A stretch of DNA of 40,900 nt from the NCBI GenBank assembly GCA_902604065.1, contig CACKXF010000009.1, positions 1 through 40,900 on the forward strand, given 5' to 3'. This stretch comes from an uncultured Pelagibacteraceae bacterium. GTDB taxonomy: Bacteria > Pseudomonadota > Alphaproteobacteria > Pelagibacterales > Pelagibacteraceae. The notes under the pieces were generated by a model that saw only the letters and a program-made list of their open reading frames with translations, did not search any database and was not told the DNA's origin. Numbering within the stretch: position 1 is the first letter of the stretch; the number at the start of each line of letters is the position of its first letter. Below are positions 8,375 through 15,222 of this stretch, in pieces. A program made the translations under genes and the position numbers.

Positions 8375-8752
8375 ATGCCACAAGAAATTCAAAAAAATGT
8401 TTTTGGCGAACCTTTAGAACCTTGTTCAAAAGATCCTCTAACTGGTTGGCTGAGAGATGGATGCTGTAATACAGATAAAAATGATCGTGGTATTCATACT
8501 GTGTGCGCTAAAGTTACTGATAAATTCTTAGAATGGTCAAAAAAAGTTGGTAATGATTTAATTACTCCTCATCCTGAGTTTGGGTTTCCTGGGTTAAAAG
8601 ATGGAGATTGCTGGTGTGTTTGTGCAACTTGGTATGCAAGATCAATAGAGGAAAATACTGCGTGTACAATTTTTTTAAAAAAAACAAACATTAAAACACT
8701 TGAGCTGATACCTATTGAAAAATTGAAAAAATTTGCAGCTGATTTATCTTAA
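8375..8752 (+). CDS. DUF2237 family protein
   Basis: This 125-residue cytoplasmic protein belongs to DUF2237, a conserved family of unknown function. The signature is clear: NVFGEPLEPCSKDPLTGW, then RDGCCNT, HTVCAKVT and PEFGFPGLKDGDCWCVCA. The many cysteines (CC, VC, CWCVC) are a family feature and suggest a metal or thiol role, which is unproven. The ATG at 8375 starts one base after the hisI stop, so the two are co-translated. A longer frame from 8303 overlaps hisI and is not needed. Its stop codon overlaps that of the convergent TPR gene in the palindrome TTAA. Confidence 0.85.
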   Translation: MPQEIQKNVFGEPLEPCSKDPLTGWLRDGCCNTDKNDRGIHTVCAKVTDKFLEWSKKVGNDLITPHPEFGFPGLKDGDCWCVCATWYARSIEENTACTIFLKKTNIKTLELIPIEKLKKFAADLS

Positions 8753-9237
8753 TAAATTTTTGTCCCTCGAGTTTTGATTATCAACTCAAGTTCTTGATAT
8801 TCTTCACAATTACAGTTTTTAAGGACTTCTAGTCTTTCTTTGGCTTTATCGATTCTGTTAGTTTGAACATAAAGTTCGCCAAGATATTCGTTTATACCAT
8901 TATGCTTTGGGTTCAAACTTAAACCTTTTAGGTAAAATTTTTCTGCTTCATCAAAGTTTCCAGACTTTCTAGATGTGAAACCCATGTAATTTAATATGTC
9001 TGGATTGTCTTTGTCTTTTTTATTCGCTTTTTCCAATTTGCTAAAAGCTTCTTTATAAAGCTTAACTGCTTTATCTGTCTTATTTTTTTTTTCTAGTTTT
9101 CCTGCCCTTTTAATTAATTTTACAGCCTCATCATACATTGAAGCTTTGGTCGAGCTACTACCACTATCTCCACCAGCAGCTAAAGCAAAATTATTAATAA
9201 GAATAAACGCAGAAATTAGAATTATAATTTTTTTCAT
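8749..9237 (-). CDS. Secreted tetratricopeptide-repeat protein
   Basis: This 162-residue exported protein has a signal peptide (residues 1-20, FALAAGG boundary). It is followed by a low-complexity Gly/Ser linker and about three TPR motifs (KAVKLYKEAFSKLE, PDILNYMGFTSRKSGNFDEA, NGINEYLGELYVQTNRIDKA). TPRs mediate protein-protein contacts, so a periplasmic scaffold role is inferred; the partner is unknown. A conserved NCNCEEY near the C-terminus places two cysteines together. It is 31 bp downstream of the SDR-like gene on the same strand and probably co-transcribed with it. Confidence 0.8.
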   Translation of the reverse strand: MKKIIILISAFILINNFALAAGGDSGSSSTKASMYDEAVKLIKRAGKLEKKNKTDKAVKLYKEAFSKLEKANKKDKDNPDILNYMGFTSRKSGNFDEAEKFYLKGLSLNPKHNGINEYLGELYVQTNRIDKAKERLEVLKNCNCEEYQELELIIKTRGTKIY

Positions 9238-9268
9238 GTCTGTAAATTAATTGTTTTTTTAAAAATTA

Positions 9269-9979
9269 TCATGCGACAGATGATCTTCCTCCATCTACTC
9301 CGATAATCTGTCCTGTCATCCAAGAGCTATCTTTGCTTAATAAAAAGCTAACCATAGACGAAAAGTCATCTCCTTCACCAATTCTTTTGAGTGCGTGCAT
9401 TTTTGCAATGCTTTCAGCCATTTTTTCATTTTTTAACATTGGTGCGGCCATCTTTGATTGGGATAAACTTGGAGCTATACAATTCACTCTAATGTGAGGT
9501 GCAAATTCTGCTGCTAATGCAACTGTCAATCCTTCAACTGCAGCTTTGGCTGAACTAATAATACTGTGGTTTAAAAATCCTTTTCTTGCCGCCACTGTTG
9601 AGAATAGAACGATGGAACCTTTATTTTTTTTTAACTTTTCGTAACTTGCTCTAATAATTTCTGTTGCAGAAATTAAATTTAAATTAAAACATTGCATGTA
9701 ATCACTTTTCTTTGTTAATTTTAAGGGTTTAAGATCTATTGAACCTACACAAAAAGCTAATCCATCTATCTCCTCATCTCCTAAATCTTTGATTATTTTA
9801 TCGCTGAAATTTTCATTTAGCACGTCAGCTACAGTAAAAGTTGAGCCTATTTCACCAGCTAGTGATGAGATTTCTTCTTTATTTCTTCCAACTAAATGAG
9901 TTTTTCCCCCACTTTTTTGAATATTTCTAGAAACTGCAGAGCCGATTGATCCAGTAGCTCCTATTATTAATTTTTTCAT
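9269..9979 (-). CDS. SDR-fold protein lacking the catalytic tyrosine
   Basis: This 236-residue short-chain dehydrogenase/reductase-fold protein starts at MKKLIIGATG; an ATG 15 bases further upstream is possible but adds only MVSII. The Rossmann motif GATGSIGSA (residues 7-15), the active-site-type Ser127 in LFSTVAARKG, the VDGGR C-terminus and Lys145 are present. The position four residues before Lys145, normally the catalytic Tyr of YxxxK, is Ile141 (HSIISSAKAAVEG). Ordinary SDR catalysis is therefore doubtful; it may bind NAD(P) in a regulatory or altered catalytic role. It is divergent from the photolyase gene, sharing an 85-bp promoter region with it. Confidence 0.85.
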   Translation of the reverse strand: MKKLIIGATGSIGSAVSRNIQKSGGKTHLVGRNKEEISSLAGEIGSTFTVADVLNENFSDKIIKDLGDEEIDGLAFCVGSIDLKPLKLTKKSDYMQCFNLNLISATEIIRASYEKLKKNKGSIVLFSTVAARKGFLNHSIISSAKAAVEGLTVALAAEFAPHIRVNCIAPSLSQSKMAAPMLKNEKMAESIAKMHALKRIGEGDDFSSMVSFLLSKDSSWMTGQIIGVDGGRSSVA

Positions 9980-10027
9980 AATGATAGATACCATGATCTC
10001 AAAAATTGCATAGCCTAATAATGACGC

Positions 10028-10049
10028 GTGTATTTTGTAACAAATACAC
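10028..10049. promoter_or_regulatory. Operator-like palindrome upstream of the photolyase gene
   Basis: Perfect 8-base arms gtgtattt (10028-10035) and aaatacac (10042-10049) are separated by 6 bases in the divergent SDR/photolyase promoter region. The octamer ttgtaaca also occurs twice, at 10035-10042 and 10056-10063, with starts exactly 21 bp apart (two helical turns). Together they look like binding sites for a dimeric regulator. TGTA/TACA-type half-sites recall light-responsive MerR-type (LitR/CarH) operators, but that identification is a guess. Confidence 0.45.
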
Positions 10050-10064
10050 TATAAATTGTAACAT

Positions 10065-11546
10065 ATGAAACTATTCATAATTCTTGGCAATCAGCTTTTC
10101 AATCCAAAGTATTTAAGCCCATACAAAGATCATATATTTTTTATGGCAGAAGACTATAACCTTTGTACCTTTGAAAAGCACCATAAACTTAAGATCCTCC
10201 TTTTTTTATCATCTATGAGATCTTTTAAAGATGAACTAAAGTCTAAAAATTTCAATGTAGTATACAAGGATGTAAATAAAGATTTTAAAGTTTCTTATGA
10301 AAAAAAACTTGAAAAGATAATTAAAGATAAAAAAATAAGAGAAATTTCATTTTTTGATATCGAAGATAAATTTTTTGAAAAAAGAATATTAACCTTAATC
10401 AAAAAAAATTCATTAAAAGTAAATCAAATAAAATCTCCTATGTTTTTAATGGATAGAAGCGAATTTAAGAATTATCTGTCAAAGAACAAAAGACCTTTTA
10501 TGGCTAATTTTTATAAAATAGTTAGAACAAAGATGAACTTGTTAATGAATAAAAACGGTTCTCCTAAAGGTGATAAATGGAGTTTTGATGAAGATAATAG
10601 AAAAAAATTACCAAGCTCTATTAAAATTCCAATAATTTCAAAAATTAAAGAAACAAAAGAAACTTTAATACTTAAAAAATTTATAGGATCAAATTTTAAT
10701 AGTCACCCAGGAAATCTCGATCAATTTTGGTTTCCAACTACTAGAAAAGATGCAAATAAATGGCTAGATGAATTTTTAAAAGAAAGAATTAAATTGTTTG
10801 GTGATTATGAAGATGCTGTCACAGATAAGTCTAACACAGTCTTTCATAGTGCTTTAAGTCCATTAATTAATTTAGGGTTAATAACGCCAGGTGAAATTAT
10901 AGAAAAATTAAGAAAGTTAGAAAATAAAGTTCCAATAAATTCTTTAGAAGGTTATATAAGACAAATTATCGGCTGGAGAGAATTTATGAGAGGAATTTAC
11001 CAAAATTATGATCAGAGATTAGAAAAAACAAATTTTTTTAACCATAAAAGAAAAATGAAAAATTCATGGTATGATGGAACTACTGGTTTAGATCCACTTG
11101 ATCACGCAATTAATAATGCAAAAAACTTTGGATGGTCACATCATATAGAAAGATTAATGATATTAGCCAATATAATGAATCTTTGCGAAATAAACCCTAA
11201 GCAGGTTTATAAATGGTTTATGGAAATGTTTGTGGACTCTTCTGACTGGGTAATGTCTCCAAATGTTTATGGAATGGGATTGTTTAGTGACGGAGGAATA
11301 TTTGCTACTAAACCGTATATTTGTGGATCAAGTTATTTTTTAAAAATGATGCATTTTAAAAAAGGTCCATGGTGCGATGTAATGGACGGACTTTACTGGA
11401 AATTTATTGAAAGACATAAAAAATTTTTTTTAAAAAATCCACGCCTTGCAATGATGGTTAGAATTTTAGAAAAAATGAATAAAGAGAGAAAAATGAGAAT
11501 TTTTAAAGCTGCAAATAATTTTATAAAAGAAAATACTAATGGTTAA
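10065..11546 (+). CDS. Cryptochrome/photolyase family protein (FeS-BCP / PhrB class)
   Basis: This 493-residue flavoprotein belongs to the bacterial cryptochrome/(6-4)-photolyase class (COG3046 type), which binds FAD and repairs UV lesions or senses light. The N-terminal antenna domain covers about residues 1-130 (LFIILGNQL start). The FAD domain contains HSALSPLINLGLITP, YIRQIIGWREFMRG, GWSHHIERLMILANIMNL and SPNVYGMGLFSDGGIFATKP. Class members use four cysteines for a [4Fe-4S] cluster. Here C374 (LCEINP) and C437 (PWCDVM) remain, but the C-x2-C pair expected between GGIFATKPY and LYW is absent; C420 is nearby. The downstream DCC gene overlaps by 8 bp, then DUF2256 follows. Confidence 0.88.
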   Translation: MKLFIILGNQLFNPKYLSPYKDHIFFMAEDYNLCTFEKHHKLKILLFLSSMRSFKDELKSKNFNVVYKDVNKDFKVSYEKKLEKIIKDKKIREISFFDIEDKFFEKRILTLIKKNSLKVNQIKSPMFLMDRSEFKNYLSKNKRPFMANFYKIVRTKMNLLMNKNGSPKGDKWSFDEDNRKKLPSSIKIPIISKIKETKETLILKKFIGSNFNSHPGNLDQFWFPTTRKDANKWLDEFLKERIKLFGDYEDAVTDKSNTVFHSALSPLINLGLITPGEIIEKLRKLENKVPINSLEGYIRQIIGWREFMRGIYQNYDQRLEKTNFFNHKRKMKNSWYDGTTGLDPLDHAINNAKNFGWSHHIERLMILANIMNLCEINPKQVYKWFMEMFVDSSDWVMSPNVYGMGLFSDGGIFATKPYICGSSYFLKMMHFKKGPWCDVMDGLYWKFIERHKKFFLKNPRLAMMVRILEKMNKERKMRIFKAANNFIKENTNG

Positions 11547-11889
11547 AGTTTTTTTTAATAATTCTTGTAATATATGTAGAACAGAGATTAATCATTATAA
11601 AAAACATTGCGATGATAATATAATATGGATTGATGTTACTGACAATCAAGATGCACAAAATATAACATCAAAATCATACGAAGAACTTTTAAGAAGAATG
11701 CATGTTATACAAGACGGCAAGGTGATTGATGGAGCTGAGTCTTTTCTAATTATCTGGAAAAATATACCAAAATATAATTTTTTATATAATATTTTTAAGA
11801 TAAAACCCCTATTTTTTTTTCTAAATATATTTTATGAAATTGCCGCTTATTTTTTATTTCTAAAAAATAAACACCTTTTAAAAAAATGA
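11539..11889 (+). CDS. DCC-family (DUF393) thiol-disulfide-type protein
   Basis: This 116-residue protein has the DCC family layout: an N-terminal beta strand leading into a thioredoxin-like CxxC (FFNNSCNICRTE, residues 5-16), a central IDVTDNQ strand, a GAESFLIIW segment, and a hydrophobic C-terminal half. The family's usual leading Asp (DG.C..C) is Asn here. Function is unproven; redox activity is predicted from the CxxC. It overlaps the photolyase gene by 8 bp and the DUF2256 gene by 4 bp (ATGA), so the three are translationally coupled. DCC genes are often found beside photolyase genes in bacteria (established association, recalled rather than checked). Confidence 0.82.
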   Translation: MVKVFFNNSCNICRTEINHYKKHCDDNIIWIDVTDNQDAQNITSKSYEELLRRMHVIQDGKVIDGAESFLIIWKNIPKYNFLYNIFKIKPLFFFLNIFYEIAAYFLFLKNKHLLKK

Positions 11890-12020
11890 AAAAAACCCAA
11901 CTTCCAAAAAAAATTTGTCCAATATGCAATAGATCATTTACTTGGCGAAAAAAATGGAGACTCAATTGGGAAAAAGTAAAATATTGTTCTAAAAAATGCT
12001 CTAGATCTAACTCAGTTTAA
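11886..12020 (+). CDS. DUF2256 zinc-ribbon-like small protein
   Basis: This 44-residue gene is easily missed because of its size. It reads MKKTQLPKKICPICNRSF at the N-terminus, then TWRKKWRLNWEKVKYCSKKC. This matches the DUF2256 pattern: LPxKxC, CxxC, FTWRKKW, then YCSxxC. The four cysteines (two CxxC-like pairs) suggest one bound zinc ion. Its ATG overlaps the DCC stop (ATGA). DUF2256 genes are typically next to cryptochrome/photolyase genes, which is the case here, but no biochemical role is known to me. Its last 14 bases overlap the 3' end of the convergent short photolyase gene. Confidence 0.88.
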   Translation: MKKTQLPKKICPICNRSFTWRKKWRLNWEKVKYCSKKCSRSNSV

Positions 12021-13146
12021 AAGTTGATAATATTATTGGTATATTTGATTTAAAATTAAAATACCCTTTATTGGAGAATTTCCAACAAAATTCGTCCTCT
12101 TTTCGGGTTTTAAAATTTATATTGAGATCGTTATTTTTTACTAATTTTTTTAAAAATGAAAAATTTTCTCCGATAGATGGGTAAATAGCATCAAATGATT
12201 TATAAGTTTTAATAAAGTTTATTAAACCATTTTCATCTAATAATTCAGCTTCAAAATTCAATTCTTTAAGTTGGGATTTGATGACGTTTGTTTTAAAATC
12301 CATTACTTTTGTAGATAATTTTATTGATCTACTTTTATTGTCTAGCAAAACAAAATAAATTTTTTTATATTTTTTACACTCAAGAAAATCAATATGCATT
12401 TCATTTTCAAACACAATTAAATGTTCATTTAAATCTTCTCTCTTACTAATTTGAACAGGAGAAATTTTATATTCCCTTTTGTCTATAATTGGCAAAGCAG
12501 TCTCATTTAGCTTAATATTTTTATATTTATTATTTGTAAATTTGCTTATATTCCAAGATTGAGCTAAATAGTTTTTTCCTTTTGTCTGTATTCCTGCAAC
12601 CCAGCGCCAACTTAAAGTGTTAGAAGCCGCATCTCCGTCATATAAGTGTTTCATAAAAAATTCTGCCCCCTTTTGCCAAGGCAACCCTAAGGTAAATATC
12701 CAAATACTTGCGAACAACATTCGGGTATGATTATGAAGATAATTAAAATTTTTCAATTCTTTTACCCAGTCGTTAAAACATTCGATTTCTGTTTCACCAT
12801 TTATTGCTTTCAAAAAATTTTCATCTTCTTTAATTGTTTTGATATCTTCTATAAAGTCACCCCAAACTTTGGGTCTTTGTTCAAGCCAGCCTTTCCAATA
12901 AATTCTCCAAAATATTTCTTGAATAAACTTATCTACTTTTTTAAAAGGATATTTTTTTAAGACAAGTTTTACAGTTTCATACTCAATAATTAGTCTATGA
13001 GTTATATAAGGTGACAAACAAGAAACATTACTTCTATTAGTTACACCGAAGTCAAAGCTTCTTTTAGTGTTGTAATTAGAGATGTCACTTTCCAAAAATT
13101 TATTGAGCTTATTTAAAGCTTCTGATCTAGAAGTTACAAAATGCAT
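12007..13146 (-). CDS. Short photolyase-like FAD protein with C-terminal antenna-like domain
   Basis: This 379-residue protein starts directly with the photolyase FAD-binding domain. SCLSPYITHRL (residues 42-52), IFWRIYWKGWLEQRP, NYLHNHTRMLFASIWI (135-150) and LYDGDAASNTLSWRWVAG (168-185) are the FAD-pocket signatures, including N176 near flavin N5. No N-terminal antenna domain precedes them. Instead residues 240-375 look like that alpha/beta domain placed at the end (EHLIVFENEMHIDFL, KIYFVLLDNKSRS, FCWKFSNKGYFNFKSNIP). The protein could be a light-dependent DNA repair enzyme or a photoreceptor. It is the last gene of the msrA operon; its ATG shares one base with the stop of the small membrane protein gene. 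Confidence 0.8.
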   Translation of the reverse strand: MHFVTSRSEALNKLNKFLESDISNYNTKRSFDFGVTNRSNVSCLSPYITHRLIIEYETVKLVLKKYPFKKVDKFIQEIFWRIYWKGWLEQRPKVWGDFIEDIKTIKEDENFLKAINGETEIECFNDWVKELKNFNYLHNHTRMLFASIWIFTLGLPWQKGAEFFMKHLYDGDAASNTLSWRWVAGIQTKGKNYLAQSWNISKFTNNKYKNIKLNETALPIIDKREYKISPVQISKREDLNEHLIVFENEMHIDFLECKKYKKIYFVLLDNKSRSIKLSTKVMDFKTNVIKSQLKELNFEAELLDENGLINFIKTYKSFDAIYPSIGENFSFLKKLVKNNDLNINFKTRKEDEFCWKFSNKGYFNFKSNIPIILSTFKLS

Positions 13147-13346
13147 TAATCTTCGTCATCCCTCCAGTCATCGATATATAATTTCCAGCAAGCAAAAGTT
13201 ACACAAATTATTCCAACTGAAAAACCTAAAAGAACTCCGTTTTCTTTTCCAAAGTATATAGAACCATAATGAGCGCTTAGAATTGGAGGTCCTACAAGAA
13301 TCATTCCTACAATTAAATATCTAAAAATAAAAGGGGGACGTTTCAA
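13146..13346 (-). CDS. Small two-helix membrane protein of unknown function
   Basis: This 66-residue protein has two predicted transmembrane helices (about residues 9-27 and 34-53), a basic N-terminus (MKRPPF) and an acidic C-terminal tail (WRDDED). I do not recognise the family. Translation is coupled on both sides: it overlaps the DUF4864-like gene by 4 bp and the short photolyase gene by 1 bp (TAATG). That tight packing between msrA and a photolyase relative is the best argument that it is a real gene with a role in the same process. Confidence 0.7.
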   Translation of the reverse strand: MKRPPFIFRYLIVGMILVGPPILSAHYGSIYFGKENGVLLGFSVGIICVTFACWKLYIDDWRDDED

Positions 13347-13798
13347 ATAGTATTTCCTTGATCAAATGGTTGTGAAACAGCGGATGTAAACCAACAATTA
13401 CTGCAATCTTTATTGCTACCTTTTTGAACATGCCACTCATAAAAAAATAATTTCTTATCATTATCAAGTATTTCAACACCATAGATAAAAGTATTAGGGC
13501 TGTTACTTATCAAATTTATTTTATGGGATGAATGGTTTAAAAGAAATTTATATTGCTGACCGAGAATCATACCTTTAAATCTTTCATATGGACCAGTATA
13601 TTTTTTATTATCTGGATGAGCAAAAAGCCATGTTTGTTTTATTCCATCATTGAGTTTATTATTATTTTTTAATGCCTCTAGCTGAATTTTCACTATATCG
13701 TAAGCAGATAGATTTTTTGATGGTTTTATCATTTCTGCATTTAAAGTTTTAAACGAAAATATAAAAATAATAATTAAAAATATTTTTTTTAGTTCCAT
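13343..13798 (-). CDS. Exported DUF4864-like protein
   Basis: This 151-residue protein has a signal peptide (residues 1-21, LNAEM boundary) and a single compact domain resembling DUF4864, an NTF2/SnoaL-like fold. Recognisable positions are IVKIQLEALKNN, TWLFAHPDNKKYTGPYERF (about residues 56-74), MILGQQYKFLL and a C-terminal WFTSAVSQPF. A DCSNC motif near residue 131 gives a potential disulfide. Family function is unknown; similar proteins occur in cyanobacteria and plants, as far as I recall. It overlaps msrA by 10 bp upstream and the small membrane protein gene by 4 bp downstream. Confidence 0.65.
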   Translation of the reverse strand: MELKKIFLIIIFIFSFKTLNAEMIKPSKNLSAYDIVKIQLEALKNNNKLNDGIKQTWLFAHPDNKKYTGPYERFKGMILGQQYKFLLNHSSHKINLISNSPNTFIYGVEILDNDKKLFFYEWHVQKGSNKDCSNCWFTSAVSQPFDQGNTI

Positions 13799-14364
13799 AT
13801 TTTTTTAAGAGTTTCTTCTCTTTTACAGCCGTTTTTATACAATAGATAACGAATAAAGTTTTTTTCGTAATAATCCTGGTGATAATTTTCAGCTGGATAA
13901 AAAATTTCAAATTTCCAGACTAAAGTAACTATTTTTTTATCAAACTTTTTCTCAATCTTTTTAAATGATTTATCAATAAGTGCTTGTTGAATCTTATTTT
14001 CAAAAAAAATTACTGACCTATAACTTTTGCCTTTATCACAGAATTGTCCTTTAGAGTCAAAAGGATCAATATTTTTCCAGTATACCTCTAGCAAATTCTT
14101 ATAACTTACAATAGAGGAATCATAAGTAACTTCAATAACTTCTACATGACCGGTGTCTTTATAAATAACGTCTTCATATTTTGGATTTTTAAGATGACCT
14201 CCTGAATATCCAGAAATGGAAGATACAACTCCTTTTATTTGATCAAAAGATTCTTCCATACACCAAAAGCAACCCCCAGCAAAATATGCTTTTTTAAGAT
14301 TATCCTCGGCAACTAAATATGAGTAAAAATTTAATGTGACAATAATAGTTAATAAAAATTTCAT
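13789..14364 (-). CDS. msrA: Peptide-methionine (S)-S-oxide reductase, exported
   Basis: This 191-residue MsrA reduces methionine-S-sulfoxide in proteins. The start MKFLLTIIVT at 14364 is chosen because it gives a normal MsrA with a signal peptide (residues 1-19). The reading frame continues 61 codons further upstream, but those would overlap the divergent gene and are not MsrA-like. The catalytic motif GGCFWCMEE (C32), GYSGGH, KYEDV, GQFCDKGKSYRS and NYHQDYY are all present; C35 and the GQFC cysteine are candidates for disulfide relay. A periplasmic MsrA repairs envelope proteins after oxidative or photo-oxidative damage. It is the first gene of an operon ending in the short photolyase. Confidence 0.93.
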   Translation of the reverse strand: MKFLLTIIVTLNFYSYLVAEDNLKKAYFAGGCFWCMEESFDQIKGVVSSISGYSGGHLKNPKYEDVIYKDTGHVEVIEVTYDSSIVSYKNLLEVYWKNIDPFDSKGQFCDKGKSYRSVIFFENKIQQALIDKSFKKIEKKFDKKIVTLVWKFEIFYPAENYHQDYYEKNFIRYLLYKNGCKREETLKKIWN

Positions 14365-14382
14365 TATTTGATATAATAACTC

Positions 14383-14697
14383 ATGTTTCCAAATAATTAT
14401 ATTGTCATAGAAGGCACACATAAAAACCCTAATGATATTAAAACAATAGATAAAACAACTGAGAAAATCTATGGGCCTTTTACTGAAAGCAAAGCAAACG
14501 AGTTTGCCAAGTCTTTGATTCAAAAAAATGTTGATAATTTTTACCATAGAGCTTGGGTTGTAATAGATAATTCTAAGGTTGATAATATTTGCGAAGAATG
14601 TATGAAAGAAAATGAGAGCGTCTCTCAGAACTTAATAATGCATAGCTATAAAATATGTAATAGCTGTAAAATATCAAAAACTATATTTCCTATTTAG
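14383..14697 (+). CDS. Uncharacterised protein with two CxxC motifs
   Basis: This 104-residue protein is of no family I recognise. The N-terminal half (NYIVIEGTHKNPNDI, then KIYGPFTESKANEFAKSLI) reads like a small alpha/beta domain. The C-terminal half carries two CxxC pairs (ICEECM and ICNSCK, about 20 residues apart), as in zinc-ribbon or rubredoxin-like knuckles. It begins 18 bp from the divergent msrA start, so its promoter must lie inside the msrA gene or vice versa. Its TAG stop overlaps the stop of the convergent Yip1 gene by 4 bases. Confidence 0.65.
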   Translation: MFPNNYIVIEGTHKNPNDIKTIDKTTEKIYGPFTESKANEFAKSLIQKNVDNFYHRAWVVIDNSKVDNICEECMKENESVSQNLIMHSYKICNSCKISKTIFPI

Positions 14698-15215
14698 AAA
14701 TTTCTGAATAGCATTAGTATTGCTAACAATAAAATAGCTTGGAGCAACCAAGCAACAACAACTACACCCAATGTTCTCCAAAGAGATTTATAATCTAAAG
14801 CCGCTCTAACCCCTACAACCATGCAAGCTAACATCCAAAAAGCTGAACCAATAAAAGTTACTGCCATCAAATCTGGTGTTATTCCAAAAACTCTAATTAA
14901 GCCTGGGGCGCTAGAAAATCCTATTGTTCTCAATAACTCTCCGTGATTACTTTTTGTATTTTTTTCAGGAAACATTTTTACTCCAACAAAATAAATAATA
15001 TAAGCCCAAACATACCAACTAATCAAAGATGCTATTGGAGCTAATAGAAAATTTGATGCACCTAGGTTTAATGCTCCTACTCCTGCAGCTAAACTAGATA
15101 ATATAACTACTACAGCGGCCTGTATGGTTGCTGACTTATCTTTTTCAACCTCCTCATAGAGTTCTACGTCAATTTTTATAGCTCTAAATATTCTGCTGAT
15201 TAAGTTTTTAAACAT
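14694..15215 (-). CDS. Yip1-family integral membrane protein
   Basis: This 173-residue protein has a cytoplasmic N-terminus (about 30 residues, FKNLISRIFRAIKIDVELY) and five predicted membrane segments. The pattern matches bacterial Yip1-domain proteins: Y.EV..D, then ISWYVWAYIIYFVGVKMFP and LLRTIGFSSAPGLIRVFG. The role of bacterial Yip1 proteins is unknown. It is 7 bp downstream of the IMPase/HisN-type gene on the same strand. Confidence 0.75.
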   Translation of the reverse strand: MFKNLISRIFRAIKIDVELYEEVEKDKSATIQAAVVVILSSLAAGVGALNLGASNFLLAPIASLISWYVWAYIIYFVGVKMFPEKNTKSNHGELLRTIGFSSAPGLIRVFGITPDLMAVTFIGSAFWMLACMVVGVRAALDYKSLWRTLGVVVVAWLLQAILLLAILMLFRNF

Positions 15216-15222
15216 TTTAAAT

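Noticed and set aside
14365-14547. 61-codon N-terminal extension of msrA
   Set aside because: It overlaps the start of the divergent gene, is not MsrA-like and would place the signal peptide internally.
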